From Rhizobium sp. BK376 (GTDB lineage: Bacteria > Pseudomonadota > Alphaproteobacteria > Rhizobiales > Rhizobiaceae), in assembly GCF_004341625.1 (NCBI RefSeq), contig NZ_SLZG01000001.1:682001-746000 (forward strand): a DNA stretch of 64,000 nucleotides, in the 5' to 3' direction. The translations under genes and the position numbers were made by a program. Below are positions 8,966 to 17,782 of this stretch, in pieces; positions within the stretch are counted from its first letter, which is position 1, and every line of letters begins with the position of its first letter. Under the pieces are notes generated by a model, which did no database searches, had not been told where the DNA came from, and saw nothing but the letters and a program-made list of their open reading frames with translations.

Positions 8966-9670
8966 ATGGGACGGACAATGGCATTCATCGCAACGGGTGG
9001 CCTGTTTGGTGCCGCCGCCTTTCTAACACTCGGAACCATTCTTTCCGGGTCCGGCTGGGCCAGCGCAGCATATTTATGGAGCGGAAGCTCGACATGCGGA
9101 CCCACAAGCGGCACCCAGCAGCAGGTCGCGCTGCCTTTTGTTGCGGGAGACAGGCTGGTGATCGCCCTGCCCGGCTCCATCCACTATCAGCCAGGCGAAA
9201 AGGCAGAGGCCATCATCAGTGGAGATTCAGTGCTGCTCAGTCACCTGCGCATTGAATCCGGCCGACTTGGCCTCGATTGCGAGCCCGGCTGGTCCTCGCC
9301 GCAGCTCGATGTCAAGTTGTCGGGACCAGCAATCGCCAGATGGGACTTGCTCGGCAACGGCGACCTGACCCTGTCGCAGATCAATCAGCCGGAGCTGCAG
9401 GTGAACATCAAGGGCAGCGGGAATTCCACCGCGAGCGGAATTGCAGACGCAGTCAATCTCAGCATTTCCGGCTCGGGCGACGCCCGGTTCGAAGGCCTGA
9501 CCGCAAAGTCGGCAACTGTGAAAATCCGTGGGAGCGGCGATGCAAAGGTAACCGCACAAGCAGATGCGGATGTTTCGATTTCCGGCAGCGGCAATGTCGA
9601 GTTATCGGGGCATCCGGCGATGCGACGCGCGGAAATCAAGGGTAACGGTCGCATTGTGCAGGTACCGTGA
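8966..9670 (+). CDS. Exported DUF2807 (GIN-domain) beta-helix protein
   Basis: A 234-residue protein with one N-terminal hydrophobic segment (signal or anchor) and a C-terminal region of repeated SGSG turns (IKGSGNSTASG, ISGSGDARFEG, IRGSGDAKVT, ISGSGNVELSG). This is the DUF2807 putative auto-transporter adhesin head (GIN) pattern, predicted to be a right-handed beta solenoid on the periplasmic side. AAGGA 7-8 nt before the ATG supports this start. It is the third gene of the padR operon. Confidence 0.82.
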   Translation: MGRTMAFIATGGLFGAAAFLTLGTILSGSGWASAAYLWSGSSTCGPTSGTQQQVALPFVAGDRLVIALPGSIHYQPGEKAEAIISGDSVLLSHLRIESGRLGLDCEPGWSSPQLDVKLSGPAIARWDLLGNGDLTLSQINQPELQVNIKGSGNSTASGIADAVNLSISGSGDARFEGLTAKSATVKIRGSGDAKVTAQADADVSISGSGNVELSGHPAMRRAEIKGNGRIVQVP

Positions 9671-9911
9671 ACCACAAGGACGGCAATCCGGCTCGGCGGG
9701 TCAACAGCCGCGCACCCTGAACCAGGTTCCAAACCTTGTGAAAGCCTGGGCAACTTAATTCTATCTGTGCGAGGTGCGATAGCCTCAATGATCGCAAACG
9801 GTCGCAATCCAGCCTTCGCTCACCTCAACAAAGAATCGACTCTTTTCTAAGACTTTCGGCATTTCCGTGCTAAGTGCGCAGCTTGAAACAAAGACGGAGA
9901 TTTTCGCAAGC

Positions 9912-10199
9912 ATGATTGAACTGACCCCATCGCAGATCGCTGGACTGAAACTCGCCCAGCAAGGGGACCTATATCCGCAGTCGCCGAAGAAATGGACCCA
10001 CGAGAACGCGACTGTGACCTTCGCGAAAACCGACCGCTGGAAAGAACGCCCGCAAAAGATAAAATCTGTGAGCGACGCCACATTAAGCCAACTGACGGAG
10101 ACTGGCCTTCTAGACCGGCGCCACCTGGATGACGACGCTGCAAAGGACGTCTACGGTATAACGATGGCCGGGAAGATCTGGCTGTTGCAGAACAAGTAG
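9912..10199 (+). CDS. Hypothetical protein, possible winged-helix fold
   Basis: This 95-residue frame (starting MIELTPSQIAGLKLAQ) has a helical N-terminus and a DATLSQLTETGLLDRRHLDDDAAKDVYGITMAGKIWL end. The pattern 'short helix, L..L...GLL, then ...Y.IT..G' resembles the end of a winged-helix domain, but I cannot assign a family. A further in-frame start at 9867 has no ribosome binding site. It stands alone between two intergenic gaps. Confidence 0.5.
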   Translation: MIELTPSQIAGLKLAQQGDLYPQSPKKWTHENATVTFAKTDRWKERPQKIKSVSDATLSQLTETGLLDRRHLDDDAAKDVYGITMAGKIWLLQNK

Positions 10200-10242
10200 A
10201 TTCCGACCTATCTCGTTTTCTTCGGCGAATGGCCGGCATTCC

Positions 10243-11052
10243 TTATTTAGGGAACAAGAAAGTTACGACAGCCCGAACGCCCCAGCCGTCCGGGCCGTTT
10301 TCAGGCGAATCCGCCCAGTAACGCGCGCCTAAGCCAAAGCTCACAGGCTGTTCGCCAAACTTCACGACCTTCGAGACCTGAAAGTTGATCGGGACCGACC
10401 ACTCATCGTTTTCCCAATCGTAGGTGCTTTCCGTGTTCAACGAGAAAGTCCACGCCTCCGGCGTCGTGTAGGAGATGAAGGGTTGCAGGAATGTCGAGCT
10501 GACGTCGGCCCTGGCACTCTGCCCGGCAAACGACCACACATGGTTCGCCAGTATCCCTAGGGTCCATGGTCCTTCCTGCTTGAGCGCCACTCCGGTTGGA
10601 CCCGCGCCCCATTTTCCGCTTCCGAGAAGCTCGTCGGTCCCTGTGGGAAGCAGGAACGCTGGGCCAACGCCCCAAATGATACCACTCTCAGTTGGTTTGG
10701 CGGGCGAAAGGAAGAAGCTCTGCAGCGTGTCGCCGAAGCCGAACTGTTCCCCTGACGGTCCAGCGATATCGTTTTGCCAGGTCACAGGCAGGATCGTTCG
10801 GGAAATCAGGTTCCAGTCTTCGTTGAGCGAAAACGGAATCACCGGCTGGATATTCATCGTGGCGTGGTTGCCGTCGCTGGGTCCGTACCCTTGGTCATAG
10901 TTGAACTGGAATGGGACGCTGATCAGCGAGGCAATCGGGTTTGAGAGTTTCTTCGCGAGCTCCTCGCTGGATTGGGCATGTGCCGAAGCGGCAATCGATG
11001 TCAGAAGGGCGGCGTATCTCAACAGCTTGAGAGAACCTGAAACCACAGCCAT
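10243..11052 (-). CDS. Outer-membrane beta-barrel, phenol MetA-like
   Basis: The 269-residue protein has a signal peptide (to about residue 26, SAHAQ) and then alternating beta-strand sequence rich in aromatic residues: VPFQFNYDQGYGP, NEDWNLISRTILPV, GFGDTLQSFFLSP. This is the pattern of the MetA-pathway phenol-degradation-related family (PF13557), outer-membrane barrels of uncertain substrate. The C-terminus AVVTFLFPK fits an outer-membrane end. It is monocistronic. Confidence 0.7.
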   Translation of the reverse strand: MAVVSGSLKLLRYAALLTSIAASAHAQSSEELAKKLSNPIASLISVPFQFNYDQGYGPSDGNHATMNIQPVIPFSLNEDWNLISRTILPVTWQNDIAGPSGEQFGFGDTLQSFFLSPAKPTESGIIWGVGPAFLLPTGTDELLGSGKWGAGPTGVALKQEGPWTLGILANHVWSFAGQSARADVSSTFLQPFISYTTPEAWTFSLNTESTYDWENDEWSVPINFQVSKVVKFGEQPVSFGLGARYWADSPENGPDGWGVRAVVTFLFPK

Positions 11053-11276
11053 GCTCCTATCCGAGTGTCATTGTGGCGAACCCGGCGGGGCCACGCTGCC
11101 TCCGGTTGCGTTCTGCACAATGATTAAGATGTCGCTAATGTTGACGCAAGTGCATGGCGGCAACACATGCCGCAAAATGGCCCTTCTCATCGACGCTGAC
11201 ATGAGCGCCATTGGACCCAGTCTGACATCAGTCTCAACCGGCAGATCGAAAGCTATGCTTTAGGCTTTGCATCATT

Positions 11277-11918
11277 TCAACGCAAATCGGCATCAGCTTC
11301 CCATATATCTGATAAAGTAACGTCTGGCATGTAGCGCTTGGGCATGGCCGCTTTTGACTGTCTATAATTGAATTTTTGCTCGACTGTGCGAGCGTGATAC
11401 ATCTGCCCGGTCGGACTATAGTTTCTGACAGTACGAACAAATTTACCTGTTGCGGCGGAAACCCATATATCGATCGGAACCATTGGCCCCTCCTCGGTCA
11501 TCCACGCTGAGTAGTGAATTTCCTTCACTGTCGCCGAATGTCGAACGCAGATATGAAACATGGCACCTTGAGGTGTTATAGGCAGTTGCATCCGTAGATC
11601 GTGACGGCTCCACTCGCCGCCGCTTCGCTTCAGATACAAAGCGTTGTCGACAACTCTCGCCTCCTCGCTGATGGGGTTGAGCTTCCCGTCGTTCACAGCT
11701 TTGATCCTATAGCTGAAACGTGAGGTGCCGACGGTTCGCTCAAATGCTGCATTGACTTCAGCGCAGGCATCATCGAGCGGCGCTGGTCGCCTGTCGACAG
11801 GCGCCGAAAGTACAGCTTCTTCGGCATTTGCGCCTATACAGGCGGAGAACAACGCAAAGGATGAAATCACAACTGTAATCGCGGACGAAATCCACTTTGG
11901 AACGCATCTCGTATTCAT
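11277..11918 (-). CDS. Exported hypothetical protein
   Basis: A 213-residue protein with an N-terminal hydrophobic export signal (residues about 10-32, ending IGANAEE). A GAGGAGATGAGA ribosome binding region precedes the chosen ATG. The mature protein has two cysteines (DDACAEV and FHICVRH) likely joined by a disulfide, and mixed alpha/beta sequence. I do not recognise the family. Codon use looks less biased and G+C lower than in neighbouring genes, so recent transfer is possible. Confidence 0.6.
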   Translation of the reverse strand: MNTRCVPKWISSAITVVISSFALFSACIGANAEEAVLSAPVDRRPAPLDDACAEVNAAFERTVGTSRFSYRIKAVNDGKLNPISEEARVVDNALYLKRSGGEWSRHDLRMQLPITPQGAMFHICVRHSATVKEIHYSAWMTEEGPMVPIDIWVSAATGKFVRTVRNYSPTGQMYHARTVEQKFNYRQSKAAMPKRYMPDVTLSDIWEADADLR

Positions 11919-12061
11919 TCTCATCTCCTCAACCAATGCGAGAATAAAGACGATGATGGTGCGATGTCAAATGGGTGCGGCAGTCCACGTGCCGCGAAGA
12001 CAATAGTTTGCTATCCGAGAATCCTGACGCCATAGCTTCTGGCGTCAAGCCGCCTTCGCTC

Positions 12062-13645
12062 TCACGCCTTGGCCGAGATAGCACTCAGTTCCTCGAGATC
12101 CAGATCCCGTTCCAGTTCGTGCAGCGTCTCGTCATCTATATCGCCGGCGCGATGGAGCCGCAGAAGTTCGCGGCGCCCGGTCGCGACCGCTTCGAGGACG
12201 ACGTCGAAATGGGCGTGGAGTACGGGCGAGTATTGTTCGGTGCGCGCGGCATAATCGACGATCGCAACCGCCCGGCGCTGATATCGCTCCAGCAATTGGG
12301 GATGGATGAGCTTTCCCTCCCCATCATAGGCAAGATTTTGGACGGTCGCGAATTGCGCCTGGGCCATGGCGGCTTCGGCCTGGCTCATCGTGAGGCGCGC
12401 CTTTTCCGTATCCGCTTCGGTCAGCCTTGCCCAGGTGATCACGCGCCCCAGCGTCATCCCCTGGACGAGCACCGTTCCGACAATGACCGCAAACGACGTT
12501 ACCAGGATGAAGTCGCGGCCGGGAAAGCCTTCGGGCACGCTCAGCGCCAGGGCCAGTGTGACCACGCCGCGAACGCCTGCCCAGCTTATGACGGTTACGC
12601 CGCGGGCGCCGAGCGGCTTGTATCGGCGAAGCCCCAGACCATTGCAAAGTTTGATCACGAGGTCGGATCCGAAGACCCAGGCGAAGCGCGCGAGGGTAAG
12701 CGCAATCAGGATCGCCAGTATCGGCAATCCCATCGTGGCGGCCACGACATCAAAGCCGCCTCCACGCTCGACGACGCCGCGCAGCGACAGGCCGATCAAT
12801 ATGAAGACCGCGGCTTCCATCAGAAAAACGATCACGTCCCAGAACGACGTGCCGCGCATGCGCGTAGAGGCAGTGAAGACCGTGTGCTGGTGCCAGCTCA
12901 TGATCAGGCCGGTCGTGACAGTCGCGATGACGGCGGAAACATGGAGCTGCTCGCCGAGCAGATAAGCGGTCCAGCACAACAGGGTCGAGGCGGCGATCAT
13001 CAGATATTCGTCGCCGAGACGACGGACGAACAGGACCCAGACCGTCCCGACCACGATGCCGACAAGAGCGCCGCCCACCGCCAAGACCAAAAAGCTTCCT
13101 GCCGCATCCGCGGCGCTGAAAGCACCGGTGACAGCGGCGGCGACGGCAAAACGGAAGAGCACCAGGCCGCTGGCATCGTTGAGCAGGCTTTCCCCTTCGA
13201 GCAGGATCTGCAGGCGCCGGGGCAATTTTACCCGTTCCAGGACGGCGCGGGCGGAAACTGCGTCGGGCGGCGAAACGATCGCGCCGAGTGCTGCACACGC
13301 CGCCCAGGGCAGCGATGGAAACAGGAGATGAGTCACCACGGCGACGGCAGCGCAAGTGAAGAACACCGCGCCGATGGCAAGCGAGGCAATGCCGATCAAA
13401 TGGCGGCGCAGTGGTCGCAGCGCGATGGACCAGGCTCCGTCCATGAGCAGCGGCGGCAGGAACATGACGAGGACCAGATCGGGGTCGACTGTAATGGTGG
13501 GCAGACCCGGCAGGAAGGCAAGCAACCCGCCGCCTGCGAGCAGCGCCACGGCTGGCGGCAGACCCAATCTATGGGCGGCATAATGCAGGGCGATGATCGC
13601 CACAAACATCCCGATAACCAGCTCGAACAAGTGTGTTGGGTCCAT
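12062..13645 (-). CDS. Na+/H+ antiporter, CPA1 family
   Basis: This 527-residue protein has about twelve hydrophobic helices and the CPA1 (NhaP/YjcE-like) signatures: FLPPLLMDGAW, ALGAIVSPPDAVSA in the ion-binding region, and EGESLLNDASGLVLFR. A hydrophilic C-terminal tail of about 120 residues follows the last helix and probably regulates it from the cytoplasm. It should exchange Na+ or K+ for H+ across the inner membrane. The long open frame on the opposite strand here is a G+C artefact. Two TTATTACA repeats lie upstream (13684-13713). Confidence 0.9.
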   Translation of the reverse strand: MDPTHLFELVIGMFVAIIALHYAAHRLGLPPAVALLAGGGLLAFLPGLPTITVDPDLVLVMFLPPLLMDGAWSIALRPLRRHLIGIASLAIGAVFFTCAAVAVVTHLLFPSLPWAACAALGAIVSPPDAVSARAVLERVKLPRRLQILLEGESLLNDASGLVLFRFAVAAAVTGAFSAADAAGSFLVLAVGGALVGIVVGTVWVLFVRRLGDEYLMIAASTLLCWTAYLLGEQLHVSAVIATVTTGLIMSWHQHTVFTASTRMRGTSFWDVIVFLMEAAVFILIGLSLRGVVERGGGFDVVAATMGLPILAILIALTLARFAWVFGSDLVIKLCNGLGLRRYKPLGARGVTVISWAGVRGVVTLALALSVPEGFPGRDFILVTSFAVIVGTVLVQGMTLGRVITWARLTEADTEKARLTMSQAEAAMAQAQFATVQNLAYDGEGKLIHPQLLERYQRRAVAIVDYAARTEQYSPVLHAHFDVVLEAVATGRRELLRLHRAGDIDDETLHELERDLDLEELSAISAKA

Positions 13646-13683
13646 GCGCCTCTGCCCTGATAGGAGGTCTGTTATACTCGGCT

Positions 13684-13713
13684 TTATTACATGTTGTGAT
13701 CGGTCTTATTACA
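13684..13713. repeat. Pair of TTATTACA repeats upstream of the antiporter
   Basis: The octamer TTATTACA occurs at 13684-13691 and again at 13706-13713, 22 bp apart, which is two helical turns. It lies 38-68 bases upstream of the antiporter start, where a regulator could bind. Read on the antiporter strand the element is TGTAATAA. This is a sequence observation only. Confidence 0.35.
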
Positions 13714-13927
13714 AAGTGCGTTTGATCGAAACGCAATTGCCCAACGACGCTATTGGACCGGAGCCAGCGGAAAATGCCGCCTCGAGCCGGCGTCGCTCGA
13801 GTTACCAACCGAATAGTCGGTCTTGATTATCCGTTGTCGTGGCGGTTGAGCACGACCGCAAATGGCGCAAACTTGGCGAGGCGGCACTACGCCTTCAGCG
13901 ATTATTGGCCGGATAGCTCTGCCAGCA

Positions 13928-14527
13928 CTAGTGCGTCTGCGTCGGCCACGCTGACATTGCCGTTTCCGCGAGATCATCCAGCTCGGCTTTCGTTGCCCCG
14001 TCATGGGCCTGGATGCCGATACCCTGAACGATGGCGACATAGAAGCGCGTGAGGCTGGCAATCTTTGCCGAAGCAGGCAGTTCACCCCTATCCCTGGCCG
14101 CGGTCAGACAGGCGCCGATAACGTCGAGCCAATCGCGCCTTGCTTTTCTGATGGCGCCGACGACAAGGCTCGGCATGTCCTCGTCCACCAAAGCCAGCGT
14201 CGTCCAGCAGCCGACCGGATGCGATGCACTGTCCGTCATAATGGCGACGAGGGCTTCAAACATGTTCCTCAGCCCCACGCGGGCCGGATCGCCTTTGTCG
14301 AGATGCGCCCAAAGCAGGTCCTGGGTTGCCTTCATGTAAAGTCCGACGGATTCCACGAAGAGTTTCTCCTTGTTGCCGAAAGCGGCATAGAGGCTCTTCA
14401 CGTCGATCCCCATGGCTTCGCAAAGTTCCGGCATCGACGTCGCATGATAGCCGTTTGCCCAGAACACCATCATGGCGTCCTGCAGCGCCTTATCGCGATC
14501 GAATTGTCTTGGGCGACCTCTCGGCAT
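13928..14527 (-). CDS. TetR-family repressor
   Basis: This 199-residue regulator has an N-terminal TetR helix-turn-helix (GRPRQFDRDKALQDAMMVFWANGYHATSM, then the recognition helix in IDVKSLYAAFGNKEKLF) and a C-terminal ligand and dimer domain with the GCWTTLALV block of the AcrR/YxaF-like group. It is divergent from the SDR-MFS-ICL cluster. Two nearly identical, opposed operators lie in the 165 nt between them, so it very likely represses both itself and the cluster. Confidence 0.9.
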   Translation of the reverse strand: MPRGRPRQFDRDKALQDAMMVFWANGYHATSMPELCEAMGIDVKSLYAAFGNKEKLFVESVGLYMKATQDLLWAHLDKGDPARVGLRNMFEALVAIMTDSASHPVGCWTTLALVDEDMPSLVVGAIRKARRDWLDVIGACLTAARDRGELPASAKIASLTRFYVAIVQGIGIQAHDGATKAELDDLAETAMSAWPTQTH

Positions 14528-14555
14528 CCAGCTCTCCTGCGTGTTCCCAAAAAAT

Positions 14556-14573
14556 ATTCAGTGATCGATGAAT
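14556..14573. promoter_or_regulatory. Operator 1 of the TetR cluster
   Basis: The 18-bp element ATTCAGTGATCGATGAAT is partly self-complementary (ATTCA...GATC...TGAAT). It lies 29 nt upstream of the tetR start codon. It matches operator 2 at 14612-14629 in inverted orientation at 17 of 18 positions. Binding by the adjacent TetR protein is inference. Confidence 0.65.
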
Positions 14574-14611
14574 AAATGAGTTGACGACCAAAATCAATGT
14601 CGCTAGGAATT

Positions 14612-14629
14612 ATTCATCGTTCACTGAAT
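14612..14629. promoter_or_regulatory. Operator 2 of the TetR cluster
   Basis: The element ATTCATCGTTCACTGAAT is the reverse complement of operator 1 with one change. It lies 63 nt upstream of the SDR start and just after a plausible promoter (TTGACG at 14581, 17-nt spacer, TAGGAA at 14604), so a bound repressor would block the transcription start. The two operators are 56 bp apart centre to centre. Confidence 0.65.
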
Positions 14630-14692
14630 AAATCAAAACGAATCCGACAACCCCTGCCGGCGTCGCCCGGCCCACCTGAGAAGAAGATCACC

Positions 14693-15559
14693 ATGTCTAA
14701 AATCGTTCTCATCACCGGCACTTCGAGCGGCTTCGGCAAGGACACCGCGCTAACCCTCAAGGCCGCCGGCCATCGCGTCTTCGGCACGATGCGCGGCATC
14801 AATGGCAAACATGCAGAAGTCGCCCGCGAGTTGCAGGCGAAGGGCATCGAACTGATCGAGCTTGACGTCACCGACGACGCAAGCGTCGATGCCGCGTTCA
14901 AGAGCCTCTTCGAACGGACGGACGGCAAGCTCGACGTGCTGGTCAACAATGCGGGCCGGATGGTTCAGGGCGTTTCGGAGGCTGTCACCACCGAGCAGAC
15001 CCGCCAGATGTTCGACGTCAACGTCCTGGGTATCCAGCGCGTGCTCCGCGCGACTCTTCCGCAACTTCGCAAGAACGGCTCGGGCCTCGTCATCAACATC
15101 GGCTCGATCCTCGGCCGCGTGACCATTCCTTTCCTCGGCCTCTATGGCGCGACCAAATTTGCGGTCGAAGCGATGACGGATAGCTATCGCTATGAACTCT
15201 CGCAACTCGGCATCGATGTCGTGCTGGTTCAGCCGAGCGCATATCCGACCAGTCTCTATGAAGAGATCGGCGCCAGCGATGTGAGTCGCGAGCATGAATA
15301 TGGCGCGGTCGCCGACGTGTCGAAGGCATTCAACACTTATATTTCCGGCCTGCTTTCCGGCCCGGACGCCCCCAACTCGCATGATGTTGCCGAAGAAATT
15401 GCCAGGCTGACAGTGACGCCTGCCGGTCAGCGTCCGGCGCGCGTCGTGGTCGGCAATGGATTTGGCGCCGACGCCATCAATGCCGCCGTTGCCCCGATCC
15501 AGAGCGGCATGATCAACGCCATCGGCATGGCAGCCCTCGAAACATTGAAAGTGGCATGA
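14693..15559 (+). CDS. Short-chain dehydrogenase/reductase
   Basis: The 288-residue protein is a classical SDR. It has the cofactor motif TGTSSGFG near the N-terminus, the NNAG motif, catalytic Ser in NIGSILGR, and the YxxxK pair in LYGATKFAVE. The cofactor (NAD or NADP) and substrate are not clear. The start is taken at the ATG beginning the SDR fold (MSKIVLITG); an in-frame ATG at 14597 would lie inside the operator region. It opens the TetR-controlled cluster with the MFS exporter and the isocitrate-lyase-like gene. Confidence 0.88.
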   Translation: MSKIVLITGTSSGFGKDTALTLKAAGHRVFGTMRGINGKHAEVARELQAKGIELIELDVTDDASVDAAFKSLFERTDGKLDVLVNNAGRMVQGVSEAVTTEQTRQMFDVNVLGIQRVLRATLPQLRKNGSGLVINIGSILGRVTIPFLGLYGATKFAVEAMTDSYRYELSQLGIDVVLVQPSAYPTSLYEEIGASDVSREHEYGAVADVSKAFNTYISGLLSGPDAPNSHDVAEEIARLTVTPAGQRPARVVVGNGFGADAINAAVAPIQSGMINAIGMAALETLKVA

Positions 15560-15569
15560 ACCCAGGTCC

Positions 15570-15603
15570 CGGAAGGACGGCGGCGTGAGCACCCGTCCTT
15601 CCG
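15570..15603 (+). terminator. Hairpin between SDR and MFS genes
   Basis: CGGAAGGACGG (15570-15580) pairs perfectly with CCGTCCTTCCG (15593-15603) around a 12-nt loop. There is no following T run, so it is either a weak terminator or an mRNA-stability element that separates expression of the SDR from that of the exporter. Confidence 0.45.
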
Positions 15604-15643
15604 TGCCGACGCCTGATGTATTTGTCCAATGGAGAAAAGCGTG

Positions 15644-16825
15644 ATGGATAAGCGCTTGCTGATACTAGCCCTAGGAATGTTCGCTCTGGGAACGGACAGT
15701 TTCGTGATGGCCGGCATATTGCCGGAGATCTCCCAGAGCTTTGACGTGCCGATCGGGGTCGCCGGGCAGGTCACGACGGTCTATGCCGTTACCTATGCGC
15801 TCTTGGCGCCGACGGTTGCCGCGATTGCAGCGCATGTTCCGCGCAAGACGCTGCTGCTGCTCAGCCTTGCGACCTTCGTGGTGGCGAACCTTGCGACCGC
15901 GATCGCCCCGACCTTCGGTATTGCCCTGGCAACACGCGTTCTCGCAGGCCTCGGAGCCGCGATGTTCGCGCCGACGGCGACCGGCGCTGCCGCAACCATG
16001 GTCGCACCGGAAAAACGCGGCTTTGCGCTCGCCGTCGTGATCACCGGCCTGACGGCCTCGACCGCGCTCGGAACGCCCATCGGCGCGATGATCGGCGGAT
16101 TCGGCGATTGGCGGCTGACCATGGTGTTCGTCTCGGCCCTCGCTGCCGCTTCGGGGCTTGGCATCTGGGCGCTTCTGCCCCATCTTCCGTTGCCGCCGAA
16201 GATCACTCTTGCACAGCGCGTGGCGCCCATCCGCGATTCACGAGTCGCTCTGACGCTGCTGACCGGTCTCGTCTACCAGACAGGGCATTTCATCAGCTAC
16301 ACCTACTTCACCGTCGTCTTCGACGGCGTGCTCAATCACAATTCCCTGCTGATCGGCGCAATGCTGGTGCTCTGGGGAACGAGCGGCATGGTGGCCAACC
16401 TGATCGCCGGTCGCCTCTCCGATACGATTGGTAACCGCAAGGTCATCTTCGGAGGCCTGATCGCCCTGACACTGACGATGGCCCTGCTGCCGCTCGCCAG
16501 CGTCAATATCTGGACGAGTGCGATTGCGGTTGCCGTCTGGGGCGCTGTTGCCTGGGGTCTTCTGGCGCCGCAACAGCATCGGCTTGTCGCCGCCGCCGCG
16601 CATTCTGCCCCTGTCGTCCTCGGCCTGAATACATCGGGCACCTATCTCGGCGTTACCGCTGCGGGGGTCGTCGGCGCGCTGGCAATTCCGGCCGTCGGCG
16701 CCCACAACCTCGGCTACATCGGCGCTATCTTCGTCATCGTCGCGCTTGTCCTGGCAGAGCTTGCGACGCTTCGCATCGATGCGGCCAATCGCAGGCACCC
16801 CGATGAATCCGCAGCATCAGCCTGA
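15644..16825 (+). CDS. MFS efflux transporter (DHA1 / AraJ-like)
   Basis: This 393-residue inner-membrane protein has twelve hydrophobic segments and DHA1-type signatures: LALGMFALGTDSFVMAGILPEI in helix 1 and the RVLAGLGAAMFAPTATG motif in helix 4. It resembles AraJ/YdhP-like sugar or drug exporters using the proton gradient. The start after GGAGA is preferred to the ATG at 15629. Given the neighbouring TetR repressor, export of a toxic compound sensed by TetR is likely but not shown. Confidence 0.88.
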   Translation: MDKRLLILALGMFALGTDSFVMAGILPEISQSFDVPIGVAGQVTTVYAVTYALLAPTVAAIAAHVPRKTLLLLSLATFVVANLATAIAPTFGIALATRVLAGLGAAMFAPTATGAAATMVAPEKRGFALAVVITGLTASTALGTPIGAMIGGFGDWRLTMVFVSALAAASGLGIWALLPHLPLPPKITLAQRVAPIRDSRVALTLLTGLVYQTGHFISYTYFTVVFDGVLNHNSLLIGAMLVLWGTSGMVANLIAGRLSDTIGNRKVIFGGLIALTLTMALLPLASVNIWTSAIAVAVWGAVAWGLLAPQQHRLVAAAAHSAPVVLGLNTSGTYLGVTAAGVVGALAIPAVGAHNLGYIGAIFVIVALVLAELATLRIDAANRRHPDESAASA

Positions 16826-16911
16826 TGATGCGGCGACGCACCACGACTTCACGGAATTGACAGCAGGCAACGGCAGCGTCGTCGCCTGCAAACCAAGAGA
16901 AGGAAAATCTC

Positions 16912-17673
16912 ATGACCCAGAATGAAAAGGCTCGCCAGTTTTCAGCCTTGCACGTCAAAGGCAATCCACTGCAACTCTTCAACGCCTGGGATGCGGGCAG
17001 CGCAAAAGCCATTGCTGCTGCCGGGGCGCCGGCGATCGCGACCAGCAGTTGGGCGGTTGCGGCAGCCCTTGGATATCGCGACGGCGAGGATCTTCCGCTT
17101 CCTCTTGCCCTGGAGACGATCGGTCGAGTCGCTGCCGCGGTCGAGATTCCGGTTTCTGCGGATTTCGAAGGCGGCTATAGCGATGACGACGCCACGCTGG
17201 CCGAGAATGTCGCCCGGCTTCTGGACACCGGCATTGTCGGCATCAATTTCGAAGATCGCATCGTCAAGGGTTCGGGACTCTATAGCAGAGAACGCCAGGC
17301 CAAGCGCATTGCAGCCATTCGCAAGGCGGCGGACCGAAGAGGCGTCGAGCTGTTCATCAACGCCCGGACCGATTTGTTTTTCGAGCATTTCAAGGATGCA
17401 GAAAATTTCGTCGACGAAGCGGTCGACCGGGCAAGAGCCTATGCTGAAGCCGGCGCATCGAGCGTCTTTGTCCCCGGCCTCGTTGACGACAGGCTGATCG
17501 AACGGGTCGTGAAGGGATCGGTTCTGCCGGTCAACGTCATGGTCATGGACGGTGTATCGACCCCTGACCGCCTGGCCGCTCTTGGCGTTGCACGGATCAG
17601 CTTCGGCAATATTCCGTATGTGGAAGCGATGGGGGCTCTGGGGGCCGCTGCCAAGCAGGTCTATTCGAGCTGA
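16912..17673 (+). CDS. Isocitrate lyase/PEP mutase superfamily enzyme
   Basis: This 253-residue TIM-barrel protein shows the family signatures: LFNAWDAGSAKAIAAAGAPAIATSS at the start, the metal-binding SADFEGGYSDD, and GINFEDR. It belongs to the PEP mutase/oxaloacetate hydrolase-like branch that forms or breaks C-C or P-C bonds next to a carboxylate. Active-site lid residues do not settle the substrate. AAGGAAA precedes the ATG. It is the last gene of the TetR-controlled cluster and is followed by a hairpin. Confidence 0.85.
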   Translation: MTQNEKARQFSALHVKGNPLQLFNAWDAGSAKAIAAAGAPAIATSSWAVAAALGYRDGEDLPLPLALETIGRVAAAVEIPVSADFEGGYSDDDATLAENVARLLDTGIVGINFEDRIVKGSGLYSRERQAKRIAAIRKAADRRGVELFINARTDLFFEHFKDAENFVDEAVDRARAYAEAGASSVFVPGLVDDRLIERVVKGSVLPVNVMVMDGVSTPDRLAALGVARISFGNIPYVEAMGALGAAAKQVYSS

Positions 17674-17683
17674 CGACAAACAA

Positions 17684-17718
17684 TGGGAAGGCGGTCAGCA
17701 GTCCGGACCGCCCTCCCA
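17684..17718 (+). terminator. Hairpin after the TetR-controlled cluster
   Basis: TGGGAAGGCGGTC (17684-17696) pairs with GACCGCCCTCCCA (17706-17718) with one mismatch around a 9-nt loop. It begins 11 nt after the stop codon of the isocitrate-lyase-like gene. No T run follows, so termination strength is uncertain. Confidence 0.5.
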
Positions 17719-17782
17719 TATGGATCTTCAGCGGAGGCGATGACTGCTTCCGGGGCCGAAAGCGGACAACAGCTTTCGCATT

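Noticed and set aside
11975..13660. 561-codon open frame on the plus strand
   Set aside because: It lies opposite the Na+/H+ antiporter and is open only because high G+C removes stops; its translation is Arg/Asp/Gly/Gln-rich with no domain.
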